Origin: Sphingomonas elodea ATCC 31461
GTDB taxonomy: Bacteria > Pseudomonadota > Alphaproteobacteria > Sphingomonadales > Sphingomonadaceae
Length of the DNA: 64,000 nucleotides
Direction of reading: 5' to 3'
NCBI RefSeq assembly: GCF_000226955.1
Contig: NZ_AGFU01000009.1
Coordinates: 62,001 to 126,000, forward strand
The stretch's first letter is position 1. Each line of letters starts with the position of its first letter. Below the pieces are notes generated by a model. The model had not been told where the DNA came from. It was given only the letters and a program-made list of their open reading frames with translations, and ran no database searches. The translations under genes were made by a program, and so were the position numbers. Of the stretch, positions 8,431 to 16,508 are shown in pieces.

Positions 8431-8566
8431 ATCCTCCCCCAGAGGCGGAGCCCCCCCCCCGCCGAAGGCCGTGGTGGAGGGTTGTCCCGGCCGGGCAGGC
8501 ACACGACACACCAGCGTCGCTCCCTCCGCCCCGCTGCGCGCGCAACCTCCCCGTGAAGGGGAGGAT
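8431..8566. repeat. Palindromic intergenic element with ATCCTCCCC/GGGGAGGAT ends
   Basis: The nine-base arms ATCCTCCCC (8431-8439) and GGGGAGGAT (8558-8566) bracket the gap between GH30 and tig. Inside are a ten-C run (8451-8460) and the hairpin CCTCCCC-GTGAA-GGGGAGG (8546-8564). The same end sequence forms the hairpin at 16478-16502, so this looks like a dispersed sphingomonad intergenic repeat. The C run is prone to sequencing error. Confidence 0.55.
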
Positions 8567-8580
8567 TTGGAGTAGAAAGA

Positions 8581-8612
8581 AGAAGGGCCGGAACTTTCGT
8601 TCCGGCCCTTCT
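8581..8612 (-). terminator. Rho-independent terminator of tig
   Basis: A perfect 14-bp stem (AGAAGGGCCGGAAC, loop TTTC) begins five bases after the tig stop codon. On the minus strand it is followed by a T-rich run (TCTTTCTAC). Confidence 0.8.
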
Positions 8613-8616
8613 CAAA

Positions 8617-10224
8617 TCACTCGGCGTCGGCCTTCTTCTTGGCCGCTGCCTTTTTCGGCTTCGGCGCGGCGTCTTCGCCCTCGCCTTCGGCCTTGGCAGC
8701 CTTCTTGGCCTTCTTCACCGGCTCGGCATCGCCCTCGGCGGCCGGCTCGGCGTCTTCGGCCTTGGCCTTCTTGGCAGCCGGCTTCTTGGCGGGCTTTTCT
8801 TCACCGGCCTCGTCCGACGCGTCGGCCTTCTTGGCGGCCTTCTTCTTCGGCTTGTGGTTGTCGTGATCGTGGACATGGGTGCCCGACGAGAAGCCGTCCT
8901 CGCTCTCGATCGCGGCTTCCAGCTCTTCCTTGGTCACTTCGCGATCGGTGATCTCGGCCTTGTCGAACAGGAAGTCGACGACCTTGTCCTCGAACAGCGG
9001 CGCGCGCAGCTGGGCAGCCGCCATCGGCTCCTGCTGGACATACTGGATGAAGCGCTGGCGATCCTGCGGGCCGTACTGCTGCGCGGCCTGCGCGATCAGG
9101 CGGTTCATTTCCTGCGCGGTCACTTCGACGCCGTTGGCGGTGCCGATCTCGCTGAGCAGCAGGCCCAGGCGCACGCGGCGCTCGGCAATCGCACGATATT
9201 CGTCGCGCTCGCCTTCCAGCTCGGCCAGGGCCGCGGCCGGATCTTCCTCATGCTCGGTCTCGTGGACGAGCTGGTGCCAGATCTGGTCGAACTCGGCTTC
9301 CACCATCGACGGCGGCACCGGGAAGTCGTGGCCGGCGGCGAGCTGGTCGAGCAGCTTGCGCTTCATGTGGGTGCGGGTCAGGCCGTTGAGCTGCTGCTCG
9401 ATCTGCCCCTTCAGCAGGCCGGTCAGCTGCTCCAGATCCTGGAGGCCGAACGCCTTCGCCATGTCGTCGTCGATCTTGGTCTCGCCGGCGGTCTGCACCG
9501 CGGTGATCTTGACGTCGAAGGTCGCGGCCTTGCCGGCCAGATCCTTGGCGCCGTAATCGTCCGGGAAGGTGACGTTGAGCTGCTTCTCGTCGCCGACCTT
9601 CACGCCTTCCAGCTGCTCCTCGAAGCCCGGGATCAGGCGGCCCGAGCCGAGCTCGACGGCCATGCCCTCGCCGGTGCCGCCGTCAAAGGCAACGCCGTCG
9701 ACCTTGCCGACGAAGTCCATCACCACCTGGTCACCCTTGGTCGCGGCATGGCCCTCGTCCGCGTCGTCGAAGCGCTTCTGCTGGTTGGCGAGCTGCTTCA
9801 GCTGCTCCTGCACTTCCTCGTCCTTGACCGGCACGGTCAGGCGCTCGAGCTTCAGGCCCTCGATGGAGGGGGTCGGAACGTCGGGGAGCACTTCCAGCTC
9901 GACCTTCACTTCCGCGTCGCCGCCGGGGGCGTATTCGCCCTCGAGGCTGACCGACGGCTGCATCGCCGGGCGCAGCTTGTGATCGGCGATCAGCTTCTGG
10001 ATGCCTTCCTGGATCGAGCTGTTGAGCGCGTCCTGCGTCAGCGCCTCGCCGTGCATCTTGCGGACCAGGTTGATCGGCACCTTGCCGGGGCGGAAGCCGG
10101 GCATGCGAATCTGCGGAGCGACCCGCTTGACCTCGGCATCGACCTTCGAGTCGATGTCCGCGGCGGTGATCTTCAGCGTGAAGGCGCGCTTCAGGCCCTC
10201 GTTCAACGTCTCGACAGTCTGCAT
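8617..10224 (-). CDS. tig: Trigger factor (ribosome-bound chaperone, peptidyl-prolyl isomerase)
   Basis: At 535 residues it is about 100 longer than the usual trigger factor. The N-terminal ribosome-binding domain has the GFRPGKVP signature (43-50). A FKBP-type isomerase domain follows around 160-240 (GDQVVMDFVG, VELGSGRLIPGFEEQL), then the helical C-terminal arms. From about residue 430 the sequence becomes a low-complexity tail of Lys, Ala, Glu and Pro, preceded by a HVHDHDNH cluster. The protein binds ribosomes near the exit tunnel and shields nascent chains. ATG 10224 gives the canonical MQTVETLNEG start; a GTG two codons earlier is possible. tRNA-Leu lies upstream on the same strand, and a strong terminator follows. 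Confidence 0.95.
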   Translation of the reverse strand: MQTVETLNEGLKRAFTLKITAADIDSKVDAEVKRVAPQIRMPGFRPGKVPINLVRKMHGEALTQDALNSSIQEGIQKLIADHKLRPAMQPSVSLEGEYAPGGDAEVKVELEVLPDVPTPSIEGLKLERLTVPVKDEEVQEQLKQLANQQKRFDDADEGHAATKGDQVVMDFVGKVDGVAFDGGTGEGMAVELGSGRLIPGFEEQLEGVKVGDEKQLNVTFPDDYGAKDLAGKAATFDVKITAVQTAGETKIDDDMAKAFGLQDLEQLTGLLKGQIEQQLNGLTRTHMKRKLLDQLAAGHDFPVPPSMVEAEFDQIWHQLVHETEHEEDPAAALAELEGERDEYRAIAERRVRLGLLLSEIGTANGVEVTAQEMNRLIAQAAQQYGPQDRQRFIQYVQQEPMAAAQLRAPLFEDKVVDFLFDKAEITDREVTKEELEAAIESEDGFSSGTHVHDHDNHKPKKKAAKKADASDEAGEEKPAKKPAAKKAKAEDAEPAAEGDAEPVKKAKKAAKAEGEGEDAAPKPKKAAAKKKADAE

Positions 10225-10282
10225 TCTCACGCTTTCTCAAAGAATTCGGAATTGCGGTGTACCACACATCAGCCGCGAGGAC

Positions 10283-10367
10283 TGGTGCGGGCGAAGGGAG
10301 TCGAACCCCCACATCTTTCGATACTGGAACCTAAATCCAGCGCGTCTACCAGTTCCGCCACGCCCGC
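10283..10367 (-). tRNA. tRNA-Leu (anticodon UAG)
   Basis: The minus strand folds into a complete tRNA. The acceptor stem GCGGGCG/CGCCCGC has discriminator A and an encoded CCA (complement of 10283-10285). The anticodon stem CTGGA/TCCAG holds the loop TTTAGGT, which gives TAG. A long variable arm, as in class II leucine tRNAs, and the T loop TTCGACT are present. It reads CUA and probably other CUN codons. Confidence 0.95.
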
Positions 10368-10479
10368 AGGGGACACCGCCGGTCGGCGGGCTCTATAGCA
10401 GTCATGGGGTTCGGGGCAAGCACGAAGCAACGATTGGGCATCGCAAGGCGTTGGGGCTGAAACGACCAGGAGATGTCCC

Positions 10480-10662
10480 ATGCCGGTAGAGCCCCCCATC
10501 CAGCCTACCACCCCGCCCTCCGAGATGCCCGCACCCAACCCGGGCCAGCCGAGCGGCCCGCCGCCGGAAATCGATCCGCCAGGCCCCGATATCGACGTGC
10601 CCGCCCCCCAGACCGAACCGGGCATCGATCCGGGCATCACCCCCGGCCAGCCGGTCGCCTGA
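10480..10662 (+). CDS. Small proline-rich protein of unknown function
   Basis: Sixty residues, about one third proline, with Gly, Asp, Glu and Ile in loose PxxP-like repeats and no hydrophobic segment. It is probably unstructured and cytoplasmic. ATG 10480 has AGGAG eight bases upstream; the ATG seven bases earlier lies too close to that site and in another frame. It is followed after 18 bases by another tiny acidic protein and then a Crp-like regulator, all on the same strand. I do not recognise the family and infer no function; composition could partly reflect GC-rich chance sequence. Confidence 0.55.
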   Translation: MPVEPPIQPTTPPSEMPAPNPGQPSGPPPEIDPPGPDIDVPAPQTEPGIDPGITPGQPVA

Positions 10663-10680
10663 CCCATGGAGAACAGCCTT

Positions 10681-10869
10681 ATGCCCGAGTCCGACAAGGA
10701 CCACGCAGACCCCCGCTCCGACATCCAGCAGGCGGTGGAATCGCGTTCGGACGCGGCCGATGCCGCCACCAAGGAAGGCCTTCCCCTTCAGCGCGCGGTG
10801 CCGCTGGGCGCAGGCGGCGAGAACGGCGCCGACGGGGTCGTGAAGAACCAGGATCTCAACCAGCAATAA
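10681..10869 (+). CDS. Small acidic hydrophilic protein of unknown function
   Basis: Sixty-two residues starting MPESDKDHADPRSD, rich in Asp, Glu, Ala and Gln, with no membrane segment. ATG 10681 is preferred because GGAGA precedes it at workable spacing; ATG 10666, in frame upstream, has no ribosome site. The gene follows the proline-rich protein by 18 bases and ends 26 bases before the Crp-like regulator. The composition resembles small hydrophilic stress-type proteins, but that is only an impression. Confidence 0.55.
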   Translation: MPESDKDHADPRSDIQQAVESRSDAADAATKEGLPLQRAVPLGAGGENGADGVVKNQDLNQQ

Positions 10870-10895
10870 TCACGCTGTCGGAGCCTCGCACCGCA

Positions 10896-11615
10896 ATGAT
10901 CGAACGCCACCTGCTGAAACTGCGCCTGCGCGACACGATCAGCGCGGAGGAGGACGCCGCGATCCGCGGGACGATCGTCGACACCATCGTGCATCCCGCC
11001 GGCCGCACCATCGTGCGCGCCGGCGAGGAACTGAACTATTCCACGCTGCTGCTCGACGGATTGCTCGGCCGCTACAAGGACCTCAAGAACGGCCAGCGCC
11101 AGATCACCCATGTCCATGTCGCCGGCGACTTCGCCGACCTGCACGGCTTCACGCTGAAGCGACTCGACCACTCGCTGCTGGCGATCACCCCCTGCACCAT
11201 CGCCCGCGCGTCGCATGCGCGGCTTCGGCAGATCACCGAGACGCTGCCGCACCTGACCCGGGTGATGTGGTATTCCACCAATGTCGACGCCGCGATCCAC
11301 CGCGAGTGGGAAGTCTCGCTCGGTCGCCGCTCCGCCATCCAGCGCGCGGCGCACCTGTTCTGCGAGCTGCATGTGCGGCTCCAGGTGGTCGGCCTGGCGG
11401 AGGTGGATAGCTATCCCCTCGCCATCAGCCAGGCGGAACTCGCCGAATGCCTGGGCCTCACCCCCGTGCATGTAAACCGGGTACTGCGCGAACTTCGCGA
11501 GCGCGTCCTGGTCGAGTTCCGCAACGGACGGGTGTCGTTCCACGATCTGCCCGGCCTAAAGCGACTTGCGGAGTTCGACCCCGGCTATCTCTACCTGGAG
11601 CCGCAGGCGCTGTAG
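10896..11615 (+). CDS. Crp/Fnr-family transcriptional regulator
   Basis: A 239-residue regulator with an N-terminal cyclic-nucleotide-binding-like beta-roll (about 15-130; HPAGRTIVRAGEEL, VAGDFADLHGF) and a C-terminal Crp-type helix-turn-helix (ISQAELAECLGLTPVHVNRVLRELRER, about 180-206). It lacks the N-terminal cysteine cluster of FNR, so it is not an iron-sulfur oxygen sensor. No cAMP-binding arginine could be assigned with confidence. Similar proteins in sphingomonads and rhizobia are often orphan stress or envelope regulators. The two tiny genes just upstream may be cotranscribed with it. Confidence 0.88.
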   Translation: MIERHLLKLRLRDTISAEEDAAIRGTIVDTIVHPAGRTIVRAGEELNYSTLLLDGLLGRYKDLKNGQRQITHVHVAGDFADLHGFTLKRLDHSLLAITPCTIARASHARLRQITETLPHLTRVMWYSTNVDAAIHREWEVSLGRRSAIQRAAHLFCELHVRLQVVGLAEVDSYPLAISQAELAECLGLTPVHVNRVLRELRERVLVEFRNGRVSFHDLPGLKRLAEFDPGYLYLEPQAL

Positions 11616-11649
11616 GGCCGACACCCCTCACAGCGCCCGCGGCTACCCG

Positions 11650-12507
11650 TCACTGCGCGGTGAGATCGACGATCCGGTCGCGATCGTAGCGGAGCACGCC
11701 CGGAATCTCGGGAATACGGCCGATCATCACGCCGAAATAGTTCGGCAGCTTGCCGACCGGGCGATAGCTGGCCCGCCGGATCGGTAGGTTGGCGAGGCGC
11801 GGGTCGATTGCCTGCCCGTCCGGCGCGGGTCCGAGCAGATTGGGAATTGCCTGCGGTGCCGGGAAGTTCTTGTCCGCCACCGCGACAATGGGCTTGCCCT
11901 GCTTGCTCGCGATATAGCCGAGATCGGTGATCTCGCCGGCACGGACCTCCACCTTCACGCTGCCCATGCACCAGCAGGTGCCGGCCGCCCCGCCCTGCGG
12001 CATCACCATCACCGGCCCGTAGAGCCGGTACTCGCCGGGTGTGAGTTCCTGCAGATAGGTGGAACCGCCACCGTCCTGCTTGGCGAAGCGGTTGGTCGGG
12101 CCGATCGACGCCGCGGCCATGCGCTCGAAGGGGACGAACTGGAAATTGGCCTCGGTCGGCTCGACCGGCTTCTCCGGCACCGGCGTATTGGCCGCCCCGG
12201 ACTTGCGGGCCTTCAGCGCATCCTCGTAGGATTTCAGCTTCTTCTCATATTTGCGACGGGCCTCGGCAAAGGCCCGGGCGCGCAGATCGGCATAGGTCGT
12301 GCGTTCCGCCTCGGTCGGTATCCGCATCAGATGCATCGGCATCGCCACATCGGTACGCAGCAGGACATAGCCGAACGCGGGATTGAGCGCGACGGCCGGC
12401 TTGTCGGCCATCGCCTTGGTCTTCACGAACACCGGCGGCTTCTCGCCGGCCAGCGCGGGCGCGGCGAGTAGGAGCCCGAAGGCGGCGAACAGAATTGTAC
12501 GGATCAT
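11650..12507 (-). CDS. Secreted protein of unknown function
   Basis: A 285-residue protein with a signal peptide (IRTILFAAFGLLLAAPALA-GE). Residues about 75-120 are Lys/Ala/Glu-rich and probably helical (RARAFAEARRKYEKKLKSYEDALKARK). A likely beta-rich domain follows, with a CWCMGSVKVEV motif and a regular end (VGKLPNYFGVMIGRIPEIPGVLRYD). The two cysteines around residue 185 could bind metal or form a disulfide. It overlaps the preceding gene by four bases (ATGA), so both proteins probably work together in the envelope. I do not recognise a named family. Confidence 0.75.
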   Translation of the reverse strand: MIRTILFAAFGLLLAAPALAGEKPPVFVKTKAMADKPAVALNPAFGYVLLRTDVAMPMHLMRIPTEAERTTYADLRARAFAEARRKYEKKLKSYEDALKARKSGAANTPVPEKPVEPTEANFQFVPFERMAAASIGPTNRFAKQDGGGSTYLQELTPGEYRLYGPVMVMPQGGAAGTCWCMGSVKVEVRAGEITDLGYIASKQGKPIVAVADKNFPAPQAIPNLLGPAPDGQAIDPRLANLPIRRASYRPVGKLPNYFGVMIGRIPEIPGVLRYDRDRIVDLTAQ

Positions 12508-13148
12508 AGCCCCAGAGCCTCCCCCTTCGGCGTCGCCTGCGCGGCGACCAGCGCCTGGCGCTTCAACAGCTCGACGCGGCGTTCATGGCCGACATGGCCG
12601 ATGCCTTCCTCGAAGTTGAACTCGGTCCATAGCGATTTGGGCAGCCCGAAACGCTGATAGCCCTTGTAGAACATGCACAGCCGCATGTTCACCCGGCGCG
12701 CCTTGCGCTTCTCGGCCGAGCCGAAGATCGCCACCGCCAGCGCGCTGCCGATGGCACCGCCCAGGGCGCCGGCCATGGTGCCGGTGTAGGGATAGGGCAC
12801 CCCGGTATAGTCGATCCCGCTCGACAGACCGCTGGCATAGCCGTCGCATTCGCGCAGATCGGCATAGGCGGTCGCGAAATCGGTGCTGTCCCGATGGAAA
12901 TAATAGTATTTGTCGAAGTCCTCGGCGTCGGTCGGCGAGGGCGTGAACGCCAGTTCCGGCATTTTCACCGAGGCAGGATCCAGTTCGGCCGCCTCGGGCT
13001 TGCCGAACGGCGACGCGCTGTCGGCGAGAATGCGCGGGGCCCCTCCGCCGTTCGCCGCCGTCAGGGCGCTGTCCTGCGCGATTGCCGCCTGGCTGCAGAC
13101 CGAAACGGCCAGCAGGGCGCCGATGACGGCGCGACCTCTTCCTTTCAT
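12504..13148 (-). CDS. Secreted protein with glycine-zipper segment, unknown function
   Basis: A 214-residue protein with a signal peptide ending AIAQ-DS. A region rich in Asp, Tyr and Phe (about 75-90) precedes a hydrophobic glycine-zipper stretch (GTMAGALGGAIGSALAVAIFGSAEKRKARR, about 125-155), typical of proteins that insert in or pack against membranes. The C-terminal part is basic and aromatic (NMRLCMFYKGYQRFGLPKSLW). It is the first gene of a two-gene leftward unit with the 11650-12507 protein, which it overlaps by four bases. Function is unknown. Confidence 0.75.
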   Translation of the reverse strand: MKGRGRAVIGALLAVSVCSQAAIAQDSALTAANGGGAPRILADSASPFGKPEAAELDPASVKMPELAFTPSPTDAEDFDKYYYFHRDSTDFATAYADLRECDGYASGLSSGIDYTGVPYPYTGTMAGALGGAIGSALAVAIFGSAEKRKARRVNMRLCMFYKGYQRFGLPKSLWTEFNFEEGIGHVGHERRVELLKRQALVAAQATPKGEALGL

Positions 13149-13248
13149 GCTTCCCCCTCCTCGGCGTCACCCGATCGGTACGCCTGGCGAGGAAGCTATG
13201 CGAAAATATATTGGCCGCGCAACGATTCTCCCCAAGCCAGCGTCGCGA

Positions 13249-13860
13249 TCACGGCGTCAGGCGGCGAGCCGAGAGGATCTTGACGGGCGCTTCCGGCACC
13301 TCGCCCTTGAAGCTGCCCATCAGCGTCTTGGTCGGCGAGATCGGCCCGTCCAGAATCTTGAGCAGCACGTCGTGCCCTTCGATTACCCGGCCGAACGCGG
13401 CGAAACCCAGATTATCGCCGGGCTTGCTCGGGTCCGCATCGAAGGAGGGCTGATCGCCGACCATGATGGTAAACTCGCCGCGCGCGCTGCCAGGTGCCAG
13501 GCGGGGCAGCGAGAGCGTGCCGTCGAGATGCTTGATGCCGGTTTCGCTGGTCGGCTCATGCTTGATCGGCGGGAACATCTTGGCCGGCGCGTTCTGGATG
13601 CCGAACTGGACGAAGCCGAACTTCTCCGCCGGCTTGACGGTGCGGTAGAACACCACCCCGTCCAGCCGCTTGGCATCGACATAGCGCAGGAAGTTCCGGG
13701 CGGAGACGGGCGCCTTGTCGAGATATACCTCGACCACCATCCGCCCGGCGCTGGTCTCGATCGCCACCTTGGGATTGGCGGCAGGGGATGCGGGCGCGGT
13801 CTGCGCCGACGCGGTCAGCGGGAACAGGCACAGGGCCAGGACGACCAGTCGACGCAGCAT
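13249..13860 (-). CDS. Periplasmic cyclophilin-type peptidyl-prolyl isomerase
   Basis: A 203-residue protein with a signal peptide (LRRLVVLALCLFPLTASA-QT) and one cyclophilin domain (about 30-195). The domain has the VEVYLDKAPVSARNFLRYVD start, GVVFYRTV, the core GEFTIMVGDQPSFDA (replacing the usual SQFFI version) and FGRVIEGHDVLLKI. It should catalyse proline cis-trans isomerisation during periplasmic folding. The substrate-pocket residues differ somewhat from PpiA, so activity may be weaker. It starts 14 bases after gatB ends, on the same strand, and is probably cotranscribed with it. Confidence 0.9.
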   Translation of the reverse strand: MLRRLVVLALCLFPLTASAQTAPASPAANPKVAIETSAGRMVVEVYLDKAPVSARNFLRYVDAKRLDGVVFYRTVKPAEKFGFVQFGIQNAPAKMFPPIKHEPTSETGIKHLDGTLSLPRLAPGSARGEFTIMVGDQPSFDADPSKPGDNLGFAAFGRVIEGHDVLLKILDGPISPTKTLMGSFKGEVPEAPVKILSARRLTP

Positions 13861-13874
13861 CCCCTTGCCTCCCC

Positions 13875-15386
13875 TCAGCTCAGCGCCTTCTTGAGCAGCT
13901 CGTTGACCACCGCCGGGTTGGCCTTGCCGGCCATCGCCTTCATCGTCTGGCCGACGAAGAAGCCGAACAGCGCCTCCTTGCCGGCGCGATACTGTTCGAG
14001 CTGATTCGGGTTCTTGGCCAGGATCTCGGCGATCACCGCCTCGATCGCGCCGGTGTCGCTGGTCTGCTTCATGCCGCGCTCTTCGACGATCTTGCCCGGC
14101 GCATCGCCGGTCTCCAGCATGATCTCGAACACCTGCTTGCCCAGCGTGTTCGAAATGGTGCCGTCGGCGACCAGTGCGAGCAGTTCGGCGCCCGCCTCGG
14201 GGCTGACCGGGCTCTCGTCGATGCCCTTGCCCAGGCGGTTGAGCGCCCCGTACAGGTCCGAGAGCAGCCAGTTGGCTGCGGCGCGAGCGACTTCCTGCTC
14301 GCCCTTCTTCTGGATGCGCGCGCTTTCGGCGAGCAAGGCCTCGAACCAGCGCGCCGTCTCCGCCTCGGCGGTCAACACCGCGGCGTTATAGGCGGTGAGG
14401 CCCAGCGACTCCTCGTAGCGGCGGCGCTTGGCGTCCGGCAGCTCGGGCAGGCTCTGGCGGCATTCCTCGAGGAAGCTGTCGTCCAGCTCCAGCGGCAGCA
14501 GATCGGGATCAGGGAAGTAGCGGTAATCATGCGCGTCTTCCTTCGAGCGCATCGAGCGGGTCTCGCCCTTGTCGGGATCGAACAGGCGGGTTTCCTGAAC
14601 GATCCGGCCGCCGCCCTCCAGCACCTCGACCTGGCGCCGCGCCTCATATTCGATCGCCTGCATCACGAAGCGCACCGAGTTGACGTTCTTGGTCTCGGTA
14701 CGCGTGCCGAACGGCTCGCCCGGCTTGCGCACCGAAACGTTGACGTCGGCGCGCATCGAGCCCTGGTCCATGTTACCGTCGCACGAGCCGACATAGCGCA
14801 GGATCGAGCGCAGCTTCGAGAGATAGGCGCCCGCCTCGGCCGGCGAGCGCATGTCCGGCTTCGACACGATCTCCATCAGCGCCACGCCCGCGCGGTTGAG
14901 GTCGACATAGGAGCGGGTCGGGTGCTGGTCGTGCATCAGCTTGCCGGCATCCTGCTCGACATGGATGCGCTCGACACCGATGGACTTGATCTCGGCCTCC
15001 GGGTCCTTCTCGTCGAGGCTGATCGTGATCTCGCCCTCGCCCACCAGCGGGTGGTAGAGCTGGCTGATCTGGTAGCCCTGCGGCAGATCGGCGTAGAAAT
15101 AGTTCTTCCGATCGAAGCGCGACCATTTGTTGATCACCGCGCCGATCGCCATGCCGGTGCGCACCGCCTGGCGGATGCACTCGCGGTTGGGCGTGGGCAG
15201 CATGCCGGGCATCGCGGCATCGATAAGGCTCACCTGGCTATTGGGCTCTGCCCCGAACGCCGTGGCCGCACCGGAAAACAGCTTGGCGTTCGACGTGACC
15301 TGGGCATGGACTTCGAGGCCGATCACGACCTCCCATTCGCCGGTATCGCCCTGGATTCGGTAGCTCGATGCAGTCTTGGTCGCCAT
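13875..15386 (-). CDS. gatB: Aspartyl/glutamyl-tRNA amidotransferase subunit B
   Basis: A 503-residue GatB. The GLEVHAQ motif (about 23-29) and [23 protein letters not shown] mark the kinase/cradle domain. A C-terminal YqeY-like helical domain (about 410-500) recognises the tRNA. GatB phosphorylates and amidates Glu-tRNA(Gln) and/or Asp-tRNA(Asn) with ammonia from GatA. Here it is separated from gatCA by a glycosyltransferase gene on the other strand (15515-16474), so it must have its own promoter in the 128-base gap upstream. Confidence 0.96.
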   Translation of the reverse strand: MATKTASSYRIQGDTGEWEVVIGLEVHAQVTSNAKLFSGAATAFGAEPNSQVSLIDAAMPGMLPTPNRECIRQAVRTGMAIGAVINKWSRFDRKNYFYADLPQGYQISQLYHPLVGEGEITISLDEKDPEAEIKSIGVERIHVEQDAGKLMHDQHPTRSYVDLNRAGVALMEIVSKPDMRSPAEAGAYLSKLRSILRYVGSCDGNMDQGSMRADVNVSVRKPGEPFGTRTETKNVNSVRFVMQAIEYEARRQVEVLEGGGRIVQETRLFDPDKGETRSMRSKEDAHDYRYFPDPDLLPLELDDSFLEECRQSLPELPDAKRRRYEESLGLTAYNAAVLTAEAETARWFEALLAESARIQKKGEQEVARAAANWLLSDLYGALNRLGKGIDESPVSPEAGAELLALVADGTISNTLGKQVFEIMLETGDAPGKIVEERGMKQTSDTGAIEAVIAEILAKNPNQLEQYRAGKEALFGFFVGQTMKAMAGKANPAVVNELLKKALS

Positions 15387-15514
15387 GTGCTCTTCACAAG
15401 GTAATGGGATATGCGTGGCTCTGCCTATCGCGCGTCGCCGCCCTCAGGTCCAGCGCCCAATTGCGCGGCGCCCTCGAGTCGACTAGGCGCCCGGCGAGAA
15501 GGAGTATGGCGGGC

Positions 15515-16474
15515 ATGGCCTCGGTGGCGTCGCGGTTTCAGGATCGGTTTGCGGGCTTGCGGGTGGCGGTCCTGCTGCCCTGCTACAATGAAGAGGTGGC
15601 GATCGCCCGCACCGTAGAGGCGTTTCGGTCGAGCCTGCCGGGCGCCACGGTGTATGTGTACGACAACAACAGCCGCGACCGGACGATCGAGGTGGCGCAA
15701 GCCGCCGGCGCGGTGGTGCGCAGCGAGCGGATGCAGGGCAAGGGCAATGTCGTACGCCGCATGTTCGCCGATATCGAGGCGGACGTGTACGTCCTGTCCG
15801 ACGGCGACCTCACCTATGACGCCGATGCCGCGCCTGCCCTGATCGAGCGGCTGCTCGACGAACAGCTCGACATGGTCGTCGGCGCGCGCAAGTCCGAGGT
15901 GGAGCTGGCCTATCGGCGCGGGCATCGGCTGGGCAACCGGATGCTCACCGGCATGCTGGCCCGGCTCTTCGGCCGCAGCTTCAGCGACATCCTGTCGGGG
16001 TACCGGGTGTTCTCGCGGCGGTTCGTGAAGAGCTTCCCCGTGCTCTCCGCCGGGTTCGAGATCGAGACCGAGATCAGCATCCACGCGCTGGAGCTGCGCA
16101 TGCCGGTGGCGGAGATCGTCACCGCCTATGCCGCGCGGCCCGAAGGCTCGACCTCGAAGCTCTCCACCTATCGCGACGGCTGGCGGATCCTGCGCACGAT
16201 CGTGACGCTGTTCCGCATCGAGCGACCGATCCTGTTCTTCGGCGGCATTGCCGGTGCGCTGGCGCTGCTGGCGGTGCTGCTCGCGATACCCCTGGGTGTG
16301 ACCTACTGGCACACCGGCCAGGTCCCGCGCCTGCCGACCGCCGTGCTGGTGACCGGCCTGTCGATCGTCGCGACATTGAGCTTCTTTACCGGGCTGATCC
16401 TCGACACGGTGGTGCGCGGCCGCCGCGAGGTACGGCGGCTGGCCTATCTCGCCGTGCCGATCGTGCAGGGATAA
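15515..16474 (+). CDS. GT2-family glycosyltransferase with C-terminal membrane segments
   Basis: About 319 residues. The GT-A domain has AVLLPCYNEEVAIARTVEAF, VYVYDNNSRDRT, the DxD-type LSDGDLTYD and the DILSGYRVFSRRF motif of dolichyl/polyprenyl-phosphate mannose synthase-like enzymes. Two membrane helices follow near the C-terminus (ILFFGGIAGALALLAVLLAI, then AVLVTGLSIVATLSFFTGLIL). It probably moves a sugar to a lipid carrier or envelope glycan at the inner membrane. Start choice: ATG 15506 is only one base from GGAG, while ATG 15515 is ten bases away and is preferred. It runs opposite to gatB and gatA and interrupts that operon. Confidence 0.86.
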   Translation: MASVASRFQDRFAGLRVAVLLPCYNEEVAIARTVEAFRSSLPGATVYVYDNNSRDRTIEVAQAAGAVVRSERMQGKGNVVRRMFADIEADVYVLSDGDLTYDADAAPALIERLLDEQLDMVVGARKSEVELAYRRGHRLGNRMLTGMLARLFGRSFSDILSGYRVFSRRFVKSFPVLSAGFEIETEISIHALELRMPVAEIVTAYAARPEGSTSKLSTYRDGWRILRTIVTLFRIERPILFFGGIAGALALLAVLLAIPLGVTYWHTGQVPRLPTAVLVTGLSIVATLSFFTGLILDTVVRGRREVRRLAYLAVPIVQG

Positions 16475-16477
16475 AAA

Positions 16478-16502
16478 GATCCTCCCCGGCACGGGGAGGA
16501 TC
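16478..16502. terminator. Bidirectional terminator between the glycosyltransferase gene and gatA
   Basis: A perfect 11-bp stem GATCCTCCCCG with loop GCA, three bases after the glycosyltransferase stop and six before the gatA stop. An A5 run precedes it (T-rich on the minus strand), so it best terminates gatA. Its sequence is the same as the ends of the 8431-8566 repeat. Confidence 0.65.
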
Positions 16503-16508
16503 GTTAGG

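Noticed and set aside
8451-8460. Ten-C homopolymer as a phase-variation switch
   Set aside because: It lies between genes, outside any promoter spacing I can define, and is better explained as part of a palindromic repeat or a sequencing-prone run.
8854-10398. Open frame of 514 codons opposite trigger factor and tRNA-Leu
   Set aside because: It reads through a tRNA gene and has the composition of a complement of coding sequence.
10473-10895. N-terminal extension of the Crp-like regulator upstream of 10896
   Set aside because: It would overlap two better supported small genes and adds Arg/Pro-rich shadow sequence.
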